Below are positions 19,605 through 27,913 of a stretch of DNA of 64,000 nt, piece after piece. The stretch is from positions 1,116,001-1,180,000 of the forward strand of contig NZ_BMGA01000001.1 in assembly GCF_014639535.1 (NCBI RefSeq), read 5' to 3'. Every line of letters begins with the position of its first letter. Within the stretch, counting starts at the first letter, position 1. The stretch comes from Flavobacterium palustre. GTDB taxonomy: Bacteria; Bacteroidota; Bacteroidia; Flavobacteriales; Flavobacteriaceae. The notes beneath the pieces were generated by a model, which was not told the DNA's origin, ran no database searches, and was given only the letters and a program-made list of their open reading frames with translations. Position numbers and translations under genes: made by a program.

Positions 19605-19949
19605 TTATTTTAGTTCCAAAGCTGTCCCTTCAAACTGAATTCCATCCCAACCATGAGTGATAAAATTTCTAATATTTTGGTGATTCGTTCCTTCCGGATC
19701 GCCTAAAACTTCATCACGGTAAAAAGCACCAAAACAAGCTAAGGTTTCCGCCTGTGATAAATTTTGTAATTGCGCAAAAGCAAATAATTTACAAGAACCG
19801 GAATTAGTTCCTGCTGCGTTATGTGTATTCCCGTTCTGAAAAGCCGTTGGCGTAAAATTGTAGTTCGCTTCGATTACTGCAATGGTTTTAGGGAAAGTGA
19901 TGGTTTCCGGAGTTTGTTTTAATTTTGAGATAAAAGCTTCTATATTCAT
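19605..19949 (-). CDS. HopJ family protein
   Basis: A 114-residue protein matching the HopJ type III effector family in its whole layout: PETITFPKTIAVIEANYNF, the Asn/Ala-Gly-rich NGNTHNAAGTNSGSCK segment, the ACFGAFYRDEVL motif, and a C-terminal NFITHGWDGIQF. The name comes from Pseudomonas syringae, but the family is widespread in bacteria without type III secretion. No secretion genes are present here, so an effector role is not implied. It sits 12 bases downstream of rsmI in the direction of transcription and is probably co-transcribed with it. Confidence 0.85.
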   Translation of the reverse strand: MNIEAFISKLKQTPETITFPKTIAVIEANYNFTPTAFQNGNTHNAAGTNSGSCKLFAFAQLQNLSQAETLACFGAFYRDEVLGDPEGTNHQNIRNFITHGWDGIQFEGTALELK

Positions 19950-19961
19950 TTTGTATAATTG

Positions 19962-20687
19962 TTATTCTTCTTCTTGTTCTTCTTTTTGAAATTTATTTTT
20001 CTTGGCTTCTTTTACAATCGTTTTTCCGGCAACTACCACAACAATTTCACCACGTGGAGCTGTTTTTTCAAAGTGCGCCAAAACTTCTTTTGCCGTTCCT
20101 CTGCGGTTTTCTTCGTGTAATTTAGAGAGTTCTCTGGAAACACATATTTGACGGTCTTCACCAAAATAAGTCACAAATTCAGCTAGTGTTTTTACTAATT
20201 TATGAGGCGAAACATAGAGAATCATCGTTCGGGTTTCTTCGGCTAGTTCTAAATAACGGGTTTGACGTCCTTTTTTTTCGGGTAAAAAACCTTCGAAAAC
20301 AAATTTATCGTTGGGCAAGCCGCTGTTGACCAAGGCTGGAACAAAAGCCGTTGCGCCCGGAAGGCATTCTACGGCAATTCCGTTTTCAACACAGGCACGG
20401 GTTAACAAAAAACCGGGATCAGAAATAGCTGGGGTTCCGGCATCCGAAATCAGTGCGATATTTTCGCCCGCTTTTAATCGTGAAATTAAATTTTCAATCG
20501 TTTTATGCTCATTGTGCATGTGGTGACTGTGCATGTGAGTACTAATCTCAAAATGTTTTAAGAGCTTTCCACTGGTACGCGTGTCTTCGGCAAGAATCAA
20601 ATCGACTTCTTTCAGAATCCGAATAGCTCTAAAAGTCATGTCCTCAAGATTGCCAATGGGCGTGGGAACGATATATAATTTTGACAT
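19962..20687 (-). CDS. rsmI: 16S rRNA (cytidine(1402)-2'-O)-methyltransferase
   Basis: A 241-residue SAM-dependent methyltransferase that 2'-O-methylates C1402 in the decoding centre of 16S rRNA. The family motifs are clear: LYIVPTPIGNLEDMTFRAI at the N-terminus, ILAEDTRTSGKLLKH, ALISDAGTPAISDPG, CLPGATAFVPAL, and FEGFLPEKKG. The C-terminal tail is Lys/Glu-rich. The length is slightly short of the E. coli protein but normal for the phylum. Confidence 0.97.
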   Translation of the reverse strand: MSKLYIVPTPIGNLEDMTFRAIRILKEVDLILAEDTRTSGKLLKHFEISTHMHSHHMHNEHKTIENLISRLKAGENIALISDAGTPAISDPGFLLTRACVENGIAVECLPGATAFVPALVNSGLPNDKFVFEGFLPEKKGRQTRYLELAEETRTMILYVSPHKLVKTLAEFVTYFGEDRQICVSRELSKLHEENRRGTAKEVLAHFEKTAPRGEIVVVVAGKTIVKEAKKNKFQKEEQEEE

Positions 20688-20718
20688 AAATTAGTTTAAG
20701 TAATGGCCTTCGAATTTA

Positions 20719-20799
20719 AATTACACGAACTATTAGGTTGAAAATTCGTGTAATTGAAACAGATTAGATTTCGTGTCAATTTGTGAAATCGGTGTTTAA
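20719..20799. repeat. Hairpin and repeats of TTCGTGTAATT
   Basis: AATTACACGAA (20719-20729) pairs with TTCGTGTAATT (20745-20755). A related direct copy, TTCGTGTCAATTTGTG, follows at about 20770. It lies between rsmI and the acidic-protein gene and may terminate the latter. Confidence 0.55.
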
Positions 20800-20828
20800 C
20801 TTTTTTTGAAAGCAAATGTTATTTTGTT

Positions 20829-21833
20829 TTAAAGAAACTTTTTTTCAATGATTTCCATAAAGCGTTCTTCATATTCTTCTTTTCCTTCCCAGTTGTTGTA
20901 GTCCGGTTTTACCATATCGTCAATGAAACTTTTGGTTTCGTAAAAATTATCAAATGTGATTAACTGACTCATCACGCGGTTGTAATCCTCGTTGCTGTTG
21001 CCAAAAAGATGTTTGACAAATGCAATGCGGTCGTTTAAATCGATTTCAATTCCTTTAGAGAATTTTTCGTTTAAGCTAATGGTTTTTGGTGTTTCCTTTT
21101 CGGCAGTTTCTACTGCTTTTTGTACCGGAGTTTCAGCTGTTTCGATTGGTTCAAAAACAACTTCTTTAGCAGGAGCAGGGATTTCATCTACTTTCACAAA
21201 TTCAGGTTCGTTGTAGCTTAATCCTAATAAGTCTTCAAACGAAATTTGAACTGTTTCCGGTTTTTTAGTTTCTTCTTCCGGCTCTTGTGTAAGTTCGAAA
21301 GCAGCTTTAAAAGCAGGAATTGTTATTTTTTCGTTTTCAGTAGTTTCGTTTTCAACTTCTTCCTCAATTGCAGCTTCCTGTTCGTTGAATTCTGCTTCGG
21401 TTTCTTCGATTTCCTCTTCTTCGTCCGAAATCAAATCGTCCTCTTCATTTTCTTCCTTTTCAGAAATAGTTTCCTCTTCTGTTATTGCTGTTTCCGGGCT
21501 GATAATTGCTTCTTCCTGTTCTGCTGTAGTTTCTGCAATAGCTTCTTCGGTTATATTTTCTGCAATAATAGTATTTTCGGTTTTTTCAGCAGTAGTTTCC
21601 TCTGCTAGAGCTGTTTCTTTATCAAAAATAGTTTCAATTTCTTTTTCAATTTCACTATAGCTGCCTATTGTCGGTTTTACATCGGCATAATTTTCGTCTA
21701 TAAATTTTAAAACAGAGAGTTTTTCATATAGTTTTTGGGTTTCCAAATACAATTGATTGATGTCGGATTTATCTTTTAGTTGTAAAATTCTGTGGGCAAT
21801 GCTAATTAAATCGGCTTCTAATCTTTTTTTCAT
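20829..21833 (-). CDS. Highly acidic Glu/Thr-rich protein of unknown function
   Basis: A protein of about 334 residues in three parts. The N-terminus is helical (MKKRLEADLISIAHRILQLK). A long low-complexity centre rich in Glu, Thr, Ile and Ala (runs such as DEEEEIEETEAEFNEQE) is presumably disordered. The C-terminus is ordered and conserved-looking (LNDRIAFVKHLFGNSNEDYNRVMSQL to the end). No signal peptide or membrane helix is seen. An in-frame ATG at 21926 would add 31 residues that do not look like the rest; I chose 21833. Similar acidic proteins occur in Flavobacteriaceae without known function. The divergent neighbour is tdk. Confidence 0.75.
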   Translation of the reverse strand: MKKRLEADLISIAHRILQLKDKSDINQLYLETQKLYEKLSVLKFIDENYADVKPTIGSYSEIEKEIETIFDKETALAEETTAEKTENTIIAENITEEAIAETTAEQEEAIISPETAITEEETISEKEENEEDDLISDEEEEIEETEAEFNEQEAAIEEEVENETTENEKITIPAFKAAFELTQEPEEETKKPETVQISFEDLLGLSYNEPEFVKVDEIPAPAKEVVFEPIETAETPVQKAVETAEKETPKTISLNEKFSKGIEIDLNDRIAFVKHLFGNSNEDYNRVMSQLITFDNFYETKSFIDDMVKPDYNNWEGKEEYEERFMEIIEKKFL

Positions 21834-21952
21834 AATAGTTAAATTATAGTATGTATTTTGGCGAATGTCTTTAAGTTTATTCAATAGCGGAAGGCTTTCA
21901 AGGATTGTTTTTAATAAAACACTCATAAACCTTCGAATTGCTAAAAATTTTC

Positions 21953-21960
21953 TACTTTTG
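21953..21960 (+). promoter_or_regulatory. Putative -7 box of tdk (TACTTTTG)
   Basis: TAnnTTTG match about 90 bases before the tdk start, in the gap shared with the divergent acidic-protein gene. A -33 TTG with normal spacing is not visible. Confidence 0.4.
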
Positions 21961-22048
21961 AGAAAGTGTAAAAGTATAAAATCTTAAGTCGATTATACGA
22001 TTACAAAGTAATAAAAACTATTCATTTTTTAAGTCAGAAAAATACAAA

Positions 22049-22639
22049 ATGTTTCTCGAAAATACAGTAAATCATAAAGAGCAGTTTGGTTGGATTGAAG
22101 TTATTTGCGGTTCGATGTTTTCGGGTAAAACGGAAGAATTGATTCGTAGATTAAAAAGAGCCCAATTTGCCAAACAAAAAGTAGAAATTTTTAAACCCGA
22201 AGTCGATACACGTTACCATCAGGATATGGTGGTTTCGCATGATGCGAATGAAATTCGTTCCACACCGGTTCCGGCAGCGGCTAATATTGCTATTCTGGCT
22301 CAGGGTTGTGATGTGGTTGGGATTGATGAAGCGCAGTTTTTTGATGACGAAATTGTGACCGTTTGCAACGATTTGGCTAATCAGGGCATTCGTGTTATTG
22401 TGGCGGGGTTAGATATGGATTTTAAAGGAAATCCTTTTGGACCGATGCCTGCTTTGATGGCTACAGCCGAGTATGTAACAAAGGTTCATGCGGTATGTAC
22501 CCGAACAGGTAATTTGGCACATTACAGCTTTAGAAAAACAGCCAATGATAAATTAGTGTTGTTAGGGGAAACCGAAGAATACGAACCATTAAGCCGAGGA
22601 GCTTATTTTGAAGCCATGCAAAAAAGTCAGGAAGATTAA
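22049..22639 (+). CDS. tdk: Thymidine kinase
   Basis: A 196-residue type II thymidine kinase that phosphorylates thymidine to dTMP in salvage. The P-loop is [18 protein letters not shown] (about 22-39). The Asp-Glu-Ala-Gln motif DEAQFFDDE holds the catalytic Glu and metal site, and [12 protein letters not shown] is the lasso-region sequence. The usual second and later Cys of the zinc site are absent: the segment reads [16 protein letters not shown] with a single Cys, unlike the two CxxC pairs of many bacterial enzymes. The fold is otherwise complete. Confidence 0.95.
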   Translation: MFLENTVNHKEQFGWIEVICGSMFSGKTEELIRRLKRAQFAKQKVEIFKPEVDTRYHQDMVVSHDANEIRSTPVPAAANIAILAQGCDVVGIDEAQFFDDEIVTVCNDLANQGIRVIVAGLDMDFKGNPFGPMPALMATAEYVTKVHAVCTRTGNLAHYSFRKTANDKLVLLGETEEYEPLSRGAYFEAMQKSQED

Positions 22640-22716
22640 GTTTTTCCGGAAGCTAAAATTAAAATTCTGTAAAAAATAAGCAGAATCATATAAAAGGTTT
22701 TGATAGGTGTTGGCTG

Positions 22717-22724
22717 TATCTTTG
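22717..22724 (+). promoter_or_regulatory. Putative -7 box (TATCTTTG)
   Basis: TAnnTTTG match 29 bases before the glycine-zipper lipoprotein start. The nearest TTG (22700-22702) is closer than the usual -33 spacing. Confidence 0.5.
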
Positions 22725-22753
22725 TTTAGTATTAATATTTAAAAATGTAGGTC

Positions 22754-23179
22754 ATGAAATATATGTATGTATTAGTAGCTTCTTTAATGATTATTTCCTG
22801 TAAAAAAGCAGATAAGGAAGGCGTGATGAACGATAATCAGGCAACTGTAGATTCTATCAAACAGGCAAGTATTGATTCTATGAAAATGGAAATGGTGAAG
22901 CAAAAAGCCATCGATTCTATGAAAATAGAAATGGAAAAACAACAAGCAGCTAAAGAGAAAGAAGTAGTGGTTGTGAATAATCAGGCGCCAGCTCCAGCAG
23001 CCCCGGAAAAAAAGAAATGGAGTAGTACTGCTAAAGGTGCCGTTATTGGTGCAGGAGTAGGTGCAGCAACAGGTGCTATTATCAGTAAGAAAAAAGGCGA
23101 AGGGGCTATTATTGGTGGTTTGGCTGGTGCGGGTGTTGGTGCCGGTACGGGTGCTATTATTGATAGTAAGAAAGAATAA
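22754..23179 (+). CDS. Lipoprotein with coiled-coil and glycine-zipper tail
   Basis: A 141-residue exported lipoprotein. The lipobox is MIISC with the lipidated Cys at 16. Residues about 30-80 are a charged helical segment with repeated IDSMKxEM units, probably a coiled coil. Residues 95-141 form a glycine zipper with three passes of GAxxGAGVGAxTGAII type, as in YmgG/OmpA-associated and related surface proteins. The zipper could insert in or pack against a membrane. No partner is visible. It has its own -7 box upstream and a strong terminator downstream, so it is a single-gene unit. Confidence 0.82.
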   Translation: MKYMYVLVASLMIISCKKADKEGVMNDNQATVDSIKQASIDSMKMEMVKQKAIDSMKIEMEKQQAAKEKEVVVVNNQAPAPAAPEKKKWSSTAKGAVIGAGVGAATGAIISKKKGEGAIIGGLAGAGVGAGTGAIIDSKKE

Positions 23180-23199
23180 TTAGATTTAGAATTTATATA

Positions 23200-23243
23200 G
23201 AAAGAGGCTGTTTCATGGATTTGAAACAGCCTTTCTTTTTTTG
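23200..23243 (+). terminator. Strong rho-independent terminator
   Basis: Stem of about 17 bases, AGAAAGAGGCTGTTTCA pairing with TGAAACAGCCTTTCT (small internal mismatch), and a T-run. It ends the lipoprotein transcript. Confidence 0.85.
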
Positions 23244-23270
23244 AAAAACGAGTACTATATTTTATATTTC

Positions 23271-23338
23271 TGTCACACTGAGCTTGTCGAAGTGCCAGTG
23301 TATTGTTAAACGAGGTCTTCGACAGGCTCAGACTGACA
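23271..23338. repeat. Inverted repeat TGTCACACTGAGCTTGTCGAAG (family B)
   Basis: Left arm TGTCACACTGAGCTTGTCGA, right arm of the type TCGACAGGCTCAGACTGACA, about 22 bases each with three mismatches, and a 24-base spacer. The left arm is repeated exactly at 55636. A weaker relative lies around 37411-37711. Confidence 0.75.
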
Positions 23339-23374
23339 AAGGGAATTTTATATTAATTTTTGAAAAACAGGATA

Positions 23375-24835
23375 TTATATCTTTTTTCGCATTCTCGCCA
23401 CCGGAATATCCAATTGCTCCCGGTATTTAGCAACGGTTCTTCGGGCAATTGGGTAACCTTTTTCTTTTAATAGTTCGGCTAACTGATCATCCGGAAGTGG
23501 TTTTTTCTTGTTTTCTTCTTCGATAATATTTTGCAATATTTTTTTGATTTCCAATGTCGAAACGTCTTCTCCCTGGTCGTTTTTCATCGCTTCCGAGAAA
23601 AATTCCTTAATCAGTTTTGTTCCATAAGGAGTTTCTACATATTTGCTGTTGGCAACACGCGAAACTGTAGAAATATCAAGACCTACAATATCGGCAATGT
23701 CTTTTAGGATCATCGGTTTCAACTTGGTTTCGTCTCCATCAAAGAAATATTCTTCCTGATAGTGCATAATGGCATTCATGGTTACAAACAGCGTTTCCTG
23801 ACGTTGTTTGATAGCGTCAATAAACCACTTGGCTGAGTCTAATTTTTGTTTGATAAACTGAACCGCTTCTTTTTGAGCCCCTGATTTATCACGGGAATCT
23901 TTATAGGTTTGCAGCATTTCCTGATAATCTTTAGAAACGTGCAATGAAGGAGCATTTCTTCCGTTTAAGGTTAATTCCAGTTCGTTATCAATAATTCGGA
24001 TGGCAAAATCAGGAACTACATTTTCGGTTATTTTTTGATTTCCGGTAAAACCTCCTCCCGGTTTAGGATTCAATTTTTCTATTTCGTAAATCGCTTTTTT
24101 AAGCTGTTCATTCGAAATATTGTATTTCTGAATCAGCTTGTCGTAATGTTTTTTGGTAAAAGCATCAAATTGATTTTCGATAATGTCTGCGGCTAATTCA
24201 ACAGCATCCGTTGGGGTTTTGTGCTTTAGCTGCAATAATAAACATTCCTGTAAATCACGAGCGCCCACACCAGATGGTTCTAATTCATGAATGACATGTA
24301 GCATGCGTTCTACCATGTATTCATCGGTATAAATTCCCTGGGTAAAAGCCATATCGTCAACCATGTCGGGAATGCTTCGGCGGATATACCCCATATCGTC
24401 AATGCTGCCTACAAGAAATTCGGCAATTTCCCTTTCGTGATCGTCTAATATAAAGGTGTTCAGCTGATTGATTAAATCCTGATGAAAACTGATAGGTGCA
24501 GCCAGTGGCGATTCGCGCGATTCATCGTCGTCGCTGTAATTATTCGCTTGTGTTTTATAATCCGGAGTATCGTCGTCGCTTAGATATTCGTCAATATTAA
24601 TGTCATCGGCATCAATACTTTCGGAGTCATTGTAATCATCATAATCATCGTTTTCAAACTCGTCTTTTTCGTATTCCTCTTCTTCTTTTCCAGATTCCAG
24701 AGCCGGATTTTCGTTCATTTCTTCCAAAAGACGTTGTTCAAAAGCCTGCGTAGGCAATTGAATTAACTTCATCAGCTGAATTTGCTGTGGAGATAATTTT
24801 TGAGATAATTTTAAATTTAAAAATTGTTTTAACAT
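23375..24835 (-). CDS. rpoN: RNA polymerase sigma-54 factor
   Basis: A 486-residue sigma factor for enhancer-dependent promoters. Region I is Gln/Leu-rich (LSQKLSPQQIQLMKLIQL) and contacts activators of the type found at 1981-3315. Region II (about 45-115) is strongly acidic with Asp/Tyr runs. The core-binding and DNA-binding region III follows, with a helix-turn-helix (IADIVGLDISTVSRVANSKY) and the RpoN box ARRTVAKYRE near the C-terminus for -24 recognition. The length is normal. The upstream gap is filled by a family C repeat. Confidence 0.97.
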   Translation of the reverse strand: MLKQFLNLKLSQKLSPQQIQLMKLIQLPTQAFEQRLLEEMNENPALESGKEEEEYEKDEFENDDYDDYNDSESIDADDINIDEYLSDDDTPDYKTQANNYSDDDESRESPLAAPISFHQDLINQLNTFILDDHEREIAEFLVGSIDDMGYIRRSIPDMVDDMAFTQGIYTDEYMVERMLHVIHELEPSGVGARDLQECLLLQLKHKTPTDAVELAADIIENQFDAFTKKHYDKLIQKYNISNEQLKKAIYEIEKLNPKPGGGFTGNQKITENVVPDFAIRIIDNELELTLNGRNAPSLHVSKDYQEMLQTYKDSRDKSGAQKEAVQFIKQKLDSAKWFIDAIKQRQETLFVTMNAIMHYQEEYFFDGDETKLKPMILKDIADIVGLDISTVSRVANSKYVETPYGTKLIKEFFSEAMKNDQGEDVSTLEIKKILQNIIEEENKKKPLPDDQLAELLKEKGYPIARRTVAKYREQLDIPVARMRKKI

Positions 24836-24837
24836 AA

Positions 24838-24898
24838 TTTGTTTATGGTTTGTTGTTTATGGTTTGTTGTTATAACTAAAAACCATAAACTATAAACA
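24838..24898. repeat. Repeat of TTTATGGTTTGTTG units with inverted tail (family C)
   Basis: Two direct copies of GTTTATGGTTTGTTGTT are followed by their inverted form AAACCATAAACTATAAAC. It fills the gap between asnS and rpoN. Relatives lie at 43411-43512 and 51699-51779. Confidence 0.75.
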
Positions 24899-24901
24899 TT
24901 T

Positions 24902-26335
24902 TTAGAATTCAGCATTCATTGGTGTTCTCGGGAACGGAATTACATCTCGTATGTTAGTCATTCCCGTTACAAATAATACCAGTCTTTCAAATCCGAGTCC
25001 GAAACCGGAGTGAACCGCACTACCGAATCTTCGGGTATCGAGGTACCACCATAATTCTTCTTCATTAATTCCTAAGGCTTTCATTTTTTCGATTAGAACA
25101 TCAAAACGTTCCTCTCTTTGTGAACCGCCAACGATTTCTCCAATTCCCGGAAATAAAATGTCCATAGCACGAACGGTTTTTCCGTCTTCGTTTAAACGCA
25201 TATAGAAAGCTTTTATTTTAGCCGGATAATCAAACAGGATTACCGGACATTTAAAATGTTTTTCCACCAGATAACGCTCGTGTTCCGATTGTAAGTCGGC
25301 GCCCCATTCGTCAATGCTATATTGGAATTTTTTCTTTTTGTTTGGAGTCGAATTTCTCAAAATATCTATGGCTTCGGTATAAGAAATGCGTTTGAAATTG
25401 TTTTCTAAAACGAAATTCAATTTCTCAAGCAAACTCATTTCGCTTCTTTCTGTCTGAGGTTTTGATTTTTCTTCTTCCAAAAGTCTTGCTTCCAGAAATT
25501 TCAAATCATCAGCACAATGGTCTAAAGCATATTTGATTACATAGCGGATAAAATCTTCAGCGAGATCCATATTGTCATTCAAATCATTGAAAGCTACTTC
25601 CGGCTCAATCATCCAGAATTCAGCCAAATGGCGTGAAGTATTCGAATTTTCAGCTCTGAATGTTGGTCCAAAAGTATAAATCTGTCCCAAAGCCATCGCG
25701 AAAGTTTCGCCTTCCAATTGTCCTGAAACCGTTAAATTAGTATGTTTTCCAAAGAAATCTTTCTTGTAATCAATATTTCCTTCTTCGTTTTTTGGCAAAT
25801 TGTTCAATGGCAACGAAGTCACCTGAAACATTTCACCGGCTCCTTCGGCATCGGCACCTGTTATAATTGGTGTGTTGACATACACAAAACCTTTTTGTTG
25901 GAAATAGCTGTGCACCGCAAACGATAATACCGAACGCACTCTCATAATCGCTCCAAAAGCATTGGTTCTTACGCGTAAATGTGCATTTTCACGCAGGAAT
26001 TCCAACGAATGTTTTTTAGGCTGCATCGGGAATTTCTCAGCATCAGAATCTCCTAAGATTTCTAATTCGGAAACCTTAATTTCGTATTTCTGGCCTGCTC
26101 CTTTGCTTTCTATTAAACTTCCGGTTACTGAAACCGCAGCTCCGGTAGTAATTCTTTTTAGAATTTCATCGGGTGTATTTTCAAAATCAACTACGCATTG
26201 TATGTTGTTGATGGTCGAACCATCATTCAATGCAATAAACTGATTGTTTCTAAAAGTTCTCACCCATCCTTTAGCATTTACTTCCTCAAGCGTCGTGGTG
26301 CTGTTTAGTAAGTCTTTAACTTTTGTGTGTCTCAT
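24902..26335 (-). CDS. asnS: Asparaginyl-tRNA synthetase
   Basis: A class IIb aminoacyl-tRNA synthetase of 477 residues. The N-terminal OB-fold anticodon-binding domain ([16 protein letters not shown]) is followed by the catalytic core: motif 2 [22 protein letters not shown], the RFDVLIEKM region, and motif 3 [14 protein letters not shown]. The open frame extends upstream to an ATG at 26407, but a TATATTTG -7 box sits at 26377-26384, inside that extension. The extra 24 residues are also unlike the family, so I set the start at 26335 ([10 protein letters not shown]). Confidence 0.97.
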   Translation of the reverse strand: MRHTKVKDLLNSTTTLEEVNAKGWVRTFRNNQFIALNDGSTINNIQCVVDFENTPDEILKRITTGAAVSVTGSLIESKGAGQKYEIKVSELEILGDSDAEKFPMQPKKHSLEFLRENAHLRVRTNAFGAIMRVRSVLSFAVHSYFQQKGFVYVNTPIITGADAEGAGEMFQVTSLPLNNLPKNEEGNIDYKKDFFGKHTNLTVSGQLEGETFAMALGQIYTFGPTFRAENSNTSRHLAEFWMIEPEVAFNDLNDNMDLAEDFIRYVIKYALDHCADDLKFLEARLLEEEKSKPQTERSEMSLLEKLNFVLENNFKRISYTEAIDILRNSTPNKKKKFQYSIDEWGADLQSEHERYLVEKHFKCPVILFDYPAKIKAFYMRLNEDGKTVRAMDILFPGIGEIVGGSQREERFDVLIEKMKALGINEEELWWYLDTRRFGSAVHSGFGLGFERLVLFVTGMTNIRDVIPFPRTPMNAEF

Positions 26336-26376
26336 TTTATATGGCATTGACATTAAAATTGTGCTGTGTTCCATTG

Positions 26377-26384
26377 CAAATATA
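26377..26384 (-). promoter_or_regulatory. Putative -7 box of asnS (TATATTTG)
   Basis: Minus-strand TATATTTG 41 bases upstream of the chosen asnS start. Its location inside the longer open frame argues for the shorter protein. No TTG with proper -33 spacing is visible. Confidence 0.6.
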
Positions 26385-26414
26385 AAGGATTTGTTTGGAA
26401 ATGCCATTGCTGGG

Positions 26415-26525
26415 AAGGCTGTATTCGGGAGCTTAATCCCGCTTCCCGATAGCTATCGGGACATTCTATCTTTTACTTTTTAAAGAAAAAAGTAAAAGGA
26501 TGCCGCTTTTATCGGGGCTAGGGTG
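26415..26525. repeat. Repeat block holding family A palindrome and a Lys-codon-like hairpin
   Basis: Contains the perfect palindrome CCCGATAGCTATCGGG at 26445-26460, then the hairpin CTTTTACTTTTT/AAAAAAGTAAAAG at about 26470-26498, then ATCGGGGCTAGGG. It has no coding potential and resembles intergenic repeat debris. Confidence 0.5.
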
Positions 26526-26640
26526 TAGTGGAATTATAGTTTATCATCAACAAAAGGTTTATTCCACTAAGACACACAAAGGAAACACAGAGCGTCATGA
26601 AGATTTAAAAATATATTGCCGATTTATATATTGTCCTTAT

Positions 26641-26780
26641 GGGCAATATCATTAAGTTAAGCGTATTTTGTGTCATTTCGACCAGAGGGAGAAATCACAT
26701 CACGTGAACAGCTTGTGTGATTCCTCATTCTTCGGAATGACAAAACAGGGAGTGTCTTCCTTAACTTAATGACATTGCTC
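26641..26780. mobile_element. MITE-like 140-base element with nested inverted repeats
   Basis: Terminal inverted repeats of about 20 bases: GGGCAATATCATTAAGTTAA at the left end and TTAACTTAATGACATTGCTC at the right, with CATTAAGTTAA perfectly inverted. Nested inside is a second inverted repeat of about 27 bases (TGTCATTTCGACC... against ...CTTCGGAATGACA). There is no open frame. A non-autonomous element is the best reading. I cannot see a clear target-site duplication. Confidence 0.5.
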
Positions 26781-27096
26781 TATTGGACTTTGTAATGTGC
26801 TTCAATTATTTACCCCGAAATAAATTTCGGGGCTATAATAGATGTCGTTCCTACGGAACTAAATGATTGAATCTGTTCGGTAAATTATCTTTTTAATTAA
26901 AGTAAGAGCCGTAGGTTTGATATATTTTGTAGGGATGGATTTCAATCCATTCACAATTGACGGTGTATTTTTGAGTGCCGTAGGTACGGGATATAATATT
27001 TAAAGTTAATTAGGTTTGAATAATCGCGTTGTAAATGCCACGATTTTTCTTTTAATTAAAGTAGGTACTCGATGAAATCGAGCAGTAGTTGGGGTG

Positions 27097-27705
27097 TTAG
27101 TTTTTTGAAATCAATGTGCTTATATCGAATAGTAAATTCAAATAAAAGCCATAATTTTTGGCTGTGTTATTTTCGCTATTCAAAGTATTTGTTAAATTTC
27201 GATCTGCTAAAATTTCTATACTTAAAGATTTAGAAAAATTAACCCCCATTCCAAGAAGAACACCTACATTTGTTTTTTTATAAAAGCCCTCAAGAAGTTC
27301 TTGGTCTTTACGAGCGTTTTTATCTAAAATGGAAGTGAATCTAAATCCTCCTGTTAAATAATATCCTTTGTTGTATTCTTTATTTAGATCAAATTTTGTC
27401 AATAAGTGTGCTTGCAATGTTTTTAATCTTACTCTTTCAAAAACTCGTCCAGCATTGGGTGTATCGTAACTAGCAACTTCGTTTGTTGTATTGTAGATAC
27501 CGTATAGTTTTAATCCAAAGTTTTCATTCATAATATATTCTCCAAATAACCCTAAATTGATATCACTATTTGCTGCTCCTCCACTAATTTGACCATCAAT
27601 TTCTATATCATAGTAATTTCCACCAATTAATAATCCGTAATTAAAGTCTTGAGAATAGCCTTTAAGACTTAAAAGAAAAATAATACATATATAGAAGTTT
27701 TTCAT
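27097..27705 (-). CDS. Outer-membrane beta-barrel protein of unknown function
   Basis: A 202-residue secreted protein with a signal peptide (MKNFYICIIFLLSLKGYSQ) and alternating-strand sequence (YGLLIGGNYYDIEI, YLTGGFRFTSI, IGLFGEY-like stretches), as in small Bacteroidota porin-like barrels of the OmpA/OmpW fold class. The longer open frame starting at 27810 would put 35 hydrophobic, non-signal residues in front. A TATATTTG -7 box at 27795-27802 lies within that extension, so the start is set at 27705. Function is not known. Confidence 0.8.
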   Translation of the reverse strand: MKNFYICIIFLLSLKGYSQDFNYGLLIGGNYYDIEIDGQISGGAANSDINLGLFGEYIMNENFGLKLYGIYNTTNEVASYDTPNAGRVFERVRLKTLQAHLLTKFDLNKEYNKGYYLTGGFRFTSILDKNARKDQELLEGFYKKTNVGVLLGMGVNFSKSLSIEILADRNLTNTLNSENNTAKNYGFYLNLLFDISTLISKN

Positions 27706-27794
27706 TTTTAAAAAATTAATGATTATTAATATAAAATTCAAATTACTACCAATGTCAAGCCAGCTAAAAGAAGACTCTTCTTTCAGTTTCTTCT

Positions 27795-27802
27795 CAAATA
27801 TA
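27795..27802 (-). promoter_or_regulatory. Putative -7 box (TATATTTG)
   Basis: Minus-strand match to TAnnTTTG, 90 bases upstream of the barrel protein start. It lies inside the longer open frame and so favours the shorter start. Confidence 0.5.
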
Positions 27803-27854
27803 AAAAACATTTTTTTAAAAACAGAATTTTCTCACTGGATTGCTTCAGAAACAT

Positions 27855-27892
27855 AAAATCCCGTCTCATTCCTAAAAACGAGACGGGATTTT
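27855..27892 (-). terminator. Strong terminator of the GH63-like gene
   Basis: Perfect 13-base stem AAAATCCCGTCTC/GAGACGGGATTTT with a 12-base loop. On the minus strand it follows the GH63-like stop by about 20 bases. Confidence 0.85.
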
Positions 27893-27913
27893 CAATATGA
27901 ATGTTCTGAAATT

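Larger units (their letters stand above)
26336..27096. other. Gene-free 761-base region rich in repeats
   Basis: No open frame that looks real on either strand. In order it holds the asnS promoter, the family A block, a 140-base element with terminal inverted repeats (26641-26780), then short hairpins such as CCCCGAAATAAATTTCGGGG (about 26813-26832). Two direct copies of CTTTTTAATTAAAGTA-like sequence lie near 26890 and 27050. It looks like a landing zone for small repeated elements. Confidence 0.6.

Noticed and set aside
19605-19949. HopJ-family gene as a type III secretion effector
   Set aside because: The family is widespread outside type III systems and no secretion genes occur nearby; the name was kept only as a family label.
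21246-21608. Long Phe/Ser-rich open frames opposite the acidic-protein gene
   Set aside because: They are the antisense of a Glu-codon-rich low-complexity region; the composition follows from that and no start signal or family feature is present.
26336-27096. CRISPR array or small RNA gene in the 760-base gap
   Set aside because: Repeats are inverted, unequal and irregularly spaced, with no direct-repeat/spacer pattern, and no known RNA fold was recognised.
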